The position numbers and the translations under genes were made by a program. A stretch of 21,599 nucleotides of DNA from Pelargonium nanum (taxonomy: Eukaryota > Streptophyta > Magnoliopsida > Geraniales > Geraniaceae), in contig JAYMTF010001737.1 in assembly GCA_036897485.1 (NCBI GenBank), forward strand, positions 1-21,599, read 5' to 3'. The notes below the pieces were generated by a model, which saw only the letters and a program-made list of their open reading frames with translations, did not search any database and was not told where the DNA came from. How positions within the stretch are numbered: position 1 is the first letter of the stretch; each line of letters begins with the position of its first letter. This document shows, in pieces, positions 17,973-21,599 of the stretch.

Positions 17973-18218
17973 TCCTGCCAACGTTTGGGTATTATGATTT
18001 AAACTTCCAATCCCGTTCGACTTTGTGGTGCATGTTTCCAGTGGTCTATATATGTATATATGTATGTAATCAAACATTTCAAGCAAAAATCTAACGTCAT
18101 TCATCACTTGAAATTGACCATAATTTTAACTACAAATATTGTGATGCCAACTAATTATTTAACATTATGGTCAACAGCCTACAGCCTTAAACTGGCATGC
18201 AAGTAGTTAACATTATGG
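17973..18218 (+). other. Presumed SMC6 3' UTR and flank
   Basis: This is AT-rich, non-coding sequence after the stop. It includes a short TA-rich microsatellite near 18045-18065. There is no clear AATAAA; plant polyadenylation signals are degenerate, so the transcript end cannot be placed. The 12-bp direct repeat ttaacattatgg occurs at about 18159 and 18207, the second copy directly before the exon-24 relic. Confidence 0.5.
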
Positions 18219-18293
18219 GCGGCAAGCAATCGTTTTCAATATTGTTTTGCAGAAGCGTCATTTAGAGCAACGGACAAGTTTGATGTATTTGTG
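18219..18293 (+). pseudogene. Decayed copy of SMC6 exon 24 (signature/Walker B exon)
   Basis: The stretch beginning gcggcaagcaatcgttttca corresponds to the start of exon x (gtggtgagcgctcgttttca). After a gap of about 20-25 bases, agaagcgtcatttagagc and agtttgatgt follow the exon's agaagcaccatttagagc and agtttgatgt. By eye about 35 of the last 44 bases match. The acceptor AG is lost, the deletion removes LALHH, and the Walker B residues read ATDKFDVFV instead of AMDEFDVFM, so it cannot work. It sits 247 bp after the real stop. It is best read as a remnant of a partial tandem duplication of the 3' end of SMC6; a retrocopy is less likely, because sequence like intron 25 follows at about 18672. 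Confidence 0.82.
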
Positions 18294-18319
18294 CTTGGAT
18301 CTTTGAAATTGGTATTAAC

Positions 18320-18575
18320 TAGAGCTGGCAAAACGACCGATCCGCCGGGTACTCAAACTCAAACCATTTTTGGCGGATTTAGGTATGCATTTATCAACCC
18401 AAAAAAAATGGATTGGGTATTGTGTAAAATTTCGGGATCAGATCGGGTATACGAAAGAAAAAAAACAATACATTCTAAGCCTAAAATCCAACCAACTCGA
18501 AAACTCTATAGGATCATGTTAGAGTTAGGATTCATGAACCCGAACTCGACCATATTCGAACATTTGCCACCTCTT
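18320..18575. mobile_element. hAT-type MITE, 256 bp
   Basis: The left end TAGAGCTGGCAAAACG and the inverted right end AAGAGGTGGCAAATGTTCG form imperfect terminal inverted repeats. They are flanked by 8-bp duplications GTATTAAC (18312-18319) and GTAATAAC (18576-18583), seven of eight identical. An 8-bp duplication and T/CAG-GxTGGCAAA-like ends are typical of hAT elements. It has no transposase and is inserted within the duplicated SMC6 remnant, so it is younger than that duplication. Confidence 0.78.
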
Positions 18576-18670
18576 GTAATAACGAATATATAATAAGCCT
18601 TGAAAAGAAAGTAATGAAAGTTGTTCTAATTAAGACCTTAAACCTTGAGATGAATATATGGGAATGAGGT

Positions 18671-18770
18671 TCGTTGCACCTTTTTGTTCCCTTGGCCAAG
18701 TGGAAGTAGACAACGCTGAAATCGAAAAAGTTCATTTTACGCAGCCCCCATGCATGCATCCTCACTTTCT
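18671..18770 (+). repeat. Possible remnant of duplicated SMC6 intron 25
   Basis: The string ttgcacctttttgt followed two bases later by ccttgg occurs both here (from 18674) and in intron 25 (from 17333). Weaker similarity continues (tgaaatc, then Ca-rich cccac/catgcatcc and ctttctt/cttctctt stretches). Order and spacing after the exon-24 relic fit an extended duplicated segment, interrupted by the MITE at 18320. The match is short and hand-aligned. Confidence 0.5.
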
Positions 18771-18775
18771 TTGAA

Positions 18776-19844
18776 ATTCCCACTACACTACTCATCAACA
18801 ACATATATATATAGTACAACCTTTCAATATAAGTAGTTCTACCCTTATAATCTCATCCCATCCCACGTCATCGGCAAAAAAGCTTAAACCCGAGACCTAA
18901 AAAAAAAACTAAAATGTTTGAATCATTTGATCCTACAAATCTTGGTAATATATTTTTTCTTTGTTACATGCTTGAATTGAATCGTATTTGTAATATGTAT
19001 TTCAAATATTTTTGAAATGACACGATCACAACTCTTGAGCGGACAATAGATGAGGGAGTGCAATTAGTGCAACTGAACAATACTCCTAATTTGAGGAGAA
19101 CCCAATTTCATAGTGGGTGTATTAGTGATCAAACTAGAAAAAAAAAATGATTTGTTGTTCTAAAAATGCAGATAGTACAGTTATCGTCGTTTTAGTGCAC
19201 CAATAAATAAGAGATATTTTTCATTGTTGAGACGAAGCTTAGAAAATTGAGGATACAAGTTCAATATCAGTTTTCTTTCGGTTCTCTTCCCGAGAGTCTC
19301 TGTTATATATATATATATACCATATGATATATTCTTGTTGAACAATAACAATGTAAAAATACTTACATAGTTACATGTATGTATTAACGTATAGACGTCT
19401 GACTCTATTGTATTTCCGATTAATCGCATTATTTTTGTTGTATTATGTGCAATTTTATGTTTTAAGTAACATAAGATATATGTAATCATTGTTTATGTAC
19501 GTGTGAGATAAGATATCACTTTGGCCTTTTATGCATATGAATGTACCAAATTAGTTCAAAAACTAACATTATAAAAATCTTTTCTGTCATATATGTTAAC
19601 ATTAGGTTAATTTAGCTGACATCATAATAAAAATAAATAAATATGCATAATTATACATGTGTTGGAAAAAAAATGTAAATTTAAGTGTTATTTGTAATTT
19701 GGTGGTGGTCTTTATTTCATTTTCTTCCTCACAGTTGTTCTAATTGAGCTCAACAATGCAACATTTCAAATCACTGTCAATAGCTCAATGCCAAATTAGT
19801 TAACAACAACCTCCAAACTAAATGGACAAAAGGGAGATAAGAAT
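18776..19844. other. Intergenic, no gene seen
   Basis: AT-rich sequence with a TA microsatellite near 19302-19318 and scattered stops in all frames. No exon-like block, tRNA or element end recognised. Confidence 0.6.
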
Positions 19845-19853
19845 AATTTAAAA

Positions 19854-20165
19854 GAGCTATATGTACAAAATTTTGTACAAAAATAATGGTACAAGATGAT
19901 GTGTCAACAAAAGAGACATGACAAATCAAATATTATTTTGGTGACTTGGCCAAATCATAATGTGCCACGTGTGCAATATGTCTAATAAACCGGGCGCTCC
20001 GCGCCAGAAATTCATGGGAGGGTGGTGGTATCATATACATCGGGTTGTTATTCGATAAAAATAATTTTATACTACAAAAAAACGAAATAAGTATTCGCCA
20101 CATAAATTATCACGTCATTTGTACAGAAAAAATTTGTACAAAAATTTGTACATTTAGCATTTTTC
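19854..20165. mobile_element. Mutator-type MITE, 312 bp
   Basis: The left end GAGCTATATGTACAAAATTT and the inverted right end (GAAAAATGCTAAATGTACAAAT) share GCTA-ATGTACAAA, TTTTGTACAAA and further TGTACAA motifs, forming long imperfect inverted ends. They are flanked by perfect 9-bp duplications AATTTAAAA (19845-19853 and 20166-20174), the size made by Mutator-like transposases. No transposase frame. It contains a GC-rich island ccgggcgctccgcgcc at about 19990. Confidence 0.75.
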
Positions 20166-20174
20166 AATTTAAAA

Positions 20175-20564
20175 ACAAGTCGGCCAATTATCAGTTTATA
20201 TGCGCCAAATTTTTATTTTTTTAGATAGTGTCACACGTGTTAGTACGTATGATCAATTTATTTTAGTTTGTCATATCACGTTAGAAAAATGTAAGTCACT
20301 TGATTCACATATCTATTAACAAAACAATAATTTATACTAATAACTTGTTTATCATGATTCATATTAAATATCACTCACAACCAAACCGAAGACGCTGATT
20401 TTCACGACTTCTATTACTTGAAGTGCATTAGAGTCCACTACTAAACAATTTTCAACAAGCGAAGACAAAACAAAACTTCTAACCCAAGAAGACAAAACTA
20501 AACTTTCAACAATGGAAGAGAGACCCCAAACTCCGCCAATGGAGTAAAAACAAATTATAATACT
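20175..20564. other. Intergenic, no gene seen
   Basis: AT-rich. Two similar 26-base stretches around aagacaaaac-aaact (about 20456-20505) look like a short degenerate tandem repeat. Nothing else supported. Confidence 0.55.
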
Positions 20565-20686
20565 AATAAAATACGATCTTAAGTAGAAAAGCATGAAAAA
20601 AATCAATTTATTCATTGGAAAAACATAATAAAATACAATCTAAAGTAGAAAAGCATGAAAAAATGATTTATCCATTGGAAAAACAT
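20565..20686. repeat. About 62-bp tandem duplication
   Basis: Unit 1 (20565-20626) and unit 2 (20627-20686) share aataaaatac-atct-aagtag, aaaagcatgaaaaaa and cattggaaaaacat. They differ by a few substitutions and a small length change. Confidence 0.9.
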
Positions 20687-21446
20687 ACTCTCATAAACTA
20701 GTCAATAATGTAGGCGGAGATAGTAATCCTACGTCTACAAGTTGATCGAATGAGAGGAATCATCAATAATGATCAAACCAATGAACGATAAAGACTAATC
20801 AAATAAAATATGTTAAATCTGTGTTTGTTCAATACAATCAATAATACAAAAATGATTGAACAACCGCCAAAATAAAAATCAAGTGGAGAGCATAACGGGA
20901 GCGGATATTATAAAATTCGCCCCATCGCCATCCCTACCACCCACAAAGGAAAATTTCAAAATAAATAGATAATGTGATGGCTAAATTTTGGTGGGACACT
21001 TAAGATGCTACACTAGTACATTTCAATTCTCAATAGTAGTAAAAACCAGACTACTTATTCATAAATTCATAGTTCTACTTCTATTGTGCTATTTATTTAG
21101 TTGTACTTTTCAAAATTCAAATGTCGAAAGCAAAGCTCTCTTCCCAACTGAAACTAATTAAATTGGATAGTGACAAAATACAAATCTTATTAGGTGAAAT
21201 GTGACATGTTTTTGTGCTATAACTAACCACTCTAGTTTTTGCAGTCAATTTGTACTTGTAGTTGCCTGTTTTCTTTCGTAATTAATATATGATCAACAAC
21301 TTATAAATTTAAAGAAAACTTTAATGCTTTTATGATGTATCATGTGATACAATTATCACATATTATAAATCTAAATTCATATATCTCTTTCCGCACCATT
21401 GACTCGGATTGTATCTATCTTCACCTTGATTCTAATCTAAATTTGT
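20687..21446. other. Intergenic, no gene seen
   Basis: AT-rich sequence without a supportable frame. A somewhat GC-richer patch (about 20885-20945, gcggatattataaaattcgc then cccatcgcc) may be a transposon scrap. Confidence 0.5.
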
Positions 21447-21599
21447 TGGGTTTAGGCTAAACCATCAATGAGGTGATGACACCTCATTAAAAATCTAGGA
21501 TCCGGGCGGGTCGCTCCGCTCCCAACAATTCACTTGGGTGGGTATGGATGAAAATTAATGAGGTGTCATCACCTCATTGGTTTGGCTTAGGCTAAGCCA
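21447..21599. mobile_element. Fold-back/MITE-like inverted-repeat element at the right edge
   Basis: Left arm (tgggtttaggctaaaccatc at 21447, then a 22-base block at 21467-21488) and right arm (the exact reverse complement of that block at 21557-21578, then ggtttggcttaggctaagcca) form inverted ends of about 45 bp. They surround a GC-rich centre gggcgggtcgctccgctccc. Each 22-base block is itself a hairpin (AATGAGGTG, four bases, CACCTCATT). The window ends at or near the right terminus, so no target duplication can be checked. Confidence 0.65.

Noticed and set aside
18532..18819. 95-codon minus-strand frame after the MITE
   Set aside because: It spans a MITE end and AT-rich flank, with no conserved features.
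19181..19489. 102-codon minus-strand frame
   Set aside because: It crosses a TA microsatellite, and its composition is that of AT-rich intergenic DNA.
20364..20615. 83-codon minus-strand frame rich in Val, Ser and Leu
   Set aside because: It arises from a short degenerate repeat; no homology is recognised and it overlaps the 62-bp duplication.
1..21599. CRISPR arrays, operons, tRNA/rRNA genes or a novel multi-gene defence-type system
   Set aside because: No spaced identical repeats, no cloverleaf with conserved boxes and no clustered genes are seen. The DNA is a plant gene with intronic and flanking transposons.

Overview
The window is nuclear DNA from a flowering plant, most likely a eudicot. 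It is AT-rich, its exons are interrupted by many GT-AG introns, and its introns and flanks carry small plant transposable elements. There are no operons, ribosome binding sites or other bacterial features. The species cannot be fixed from the sequence alone.

One gene fills most of the window, on the + strand: SMC6, the SMC6 subunit of the SMC5/6 DNA-repair and chromosome-maintenance complex (MIM/SMC6B in Arabidopsis). I could place 26 consecutive coding exons between 1701 and 17972 with compatible phases and GT-AG borders. They give 970 residues and a stop codon. Set against the roughly 1057-residue Arabidopsis protein as I remember it, only about the first 88 residues (including the Walker A loop) are missing, and their exons must lie upstream of base 1. 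The visible order is the rest of the N-terminal ATPase head (1701-3876), the outgoing coiled coil (3952-9948), the hinge (10140 to about 11800), the returning coiled coil (about 11830-16283) and the C-terminal ATPase head, with the ABC signature, Walker B, D-loop and H-loop (16204-17972).

The introns hold transposon debris. Position 1-550 is a GC-richer block with short direct repeats. Intron 6 (6284-9358) contains about 1.8 kb of GC-rich decayed tandem repeats and an LTR-like fragment. Intron 14 (11987-14350) holds a solo LTR with a perfect 5-bp target duplication. Beside it is a PIF/Harbinger-type element (TAA duplications, inverted ends) into which a complete TRIM retrotransposon of the same LTR family is nested, in antisense to the gene.

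Downstream of the stop, at 18219-18293, lies a decayed copy of SMC6 exon 24, and a stretch resembling intron 25 follows at about 18670. A hAT-type MITE with a near-perfect 8-bp duplication sits between them. This points to an old partial tandem duplication of the 3' end of SMC6. The rest, to 21599, looks intergenic. It contains a Mutator-type MITE with a 9-bp duplication, a 62-bp tandem duplication and a fold-back element at the right edge. I see no second intact gene, no tRNA or rRNA, no CRISPR array and no novel multi-gene system.
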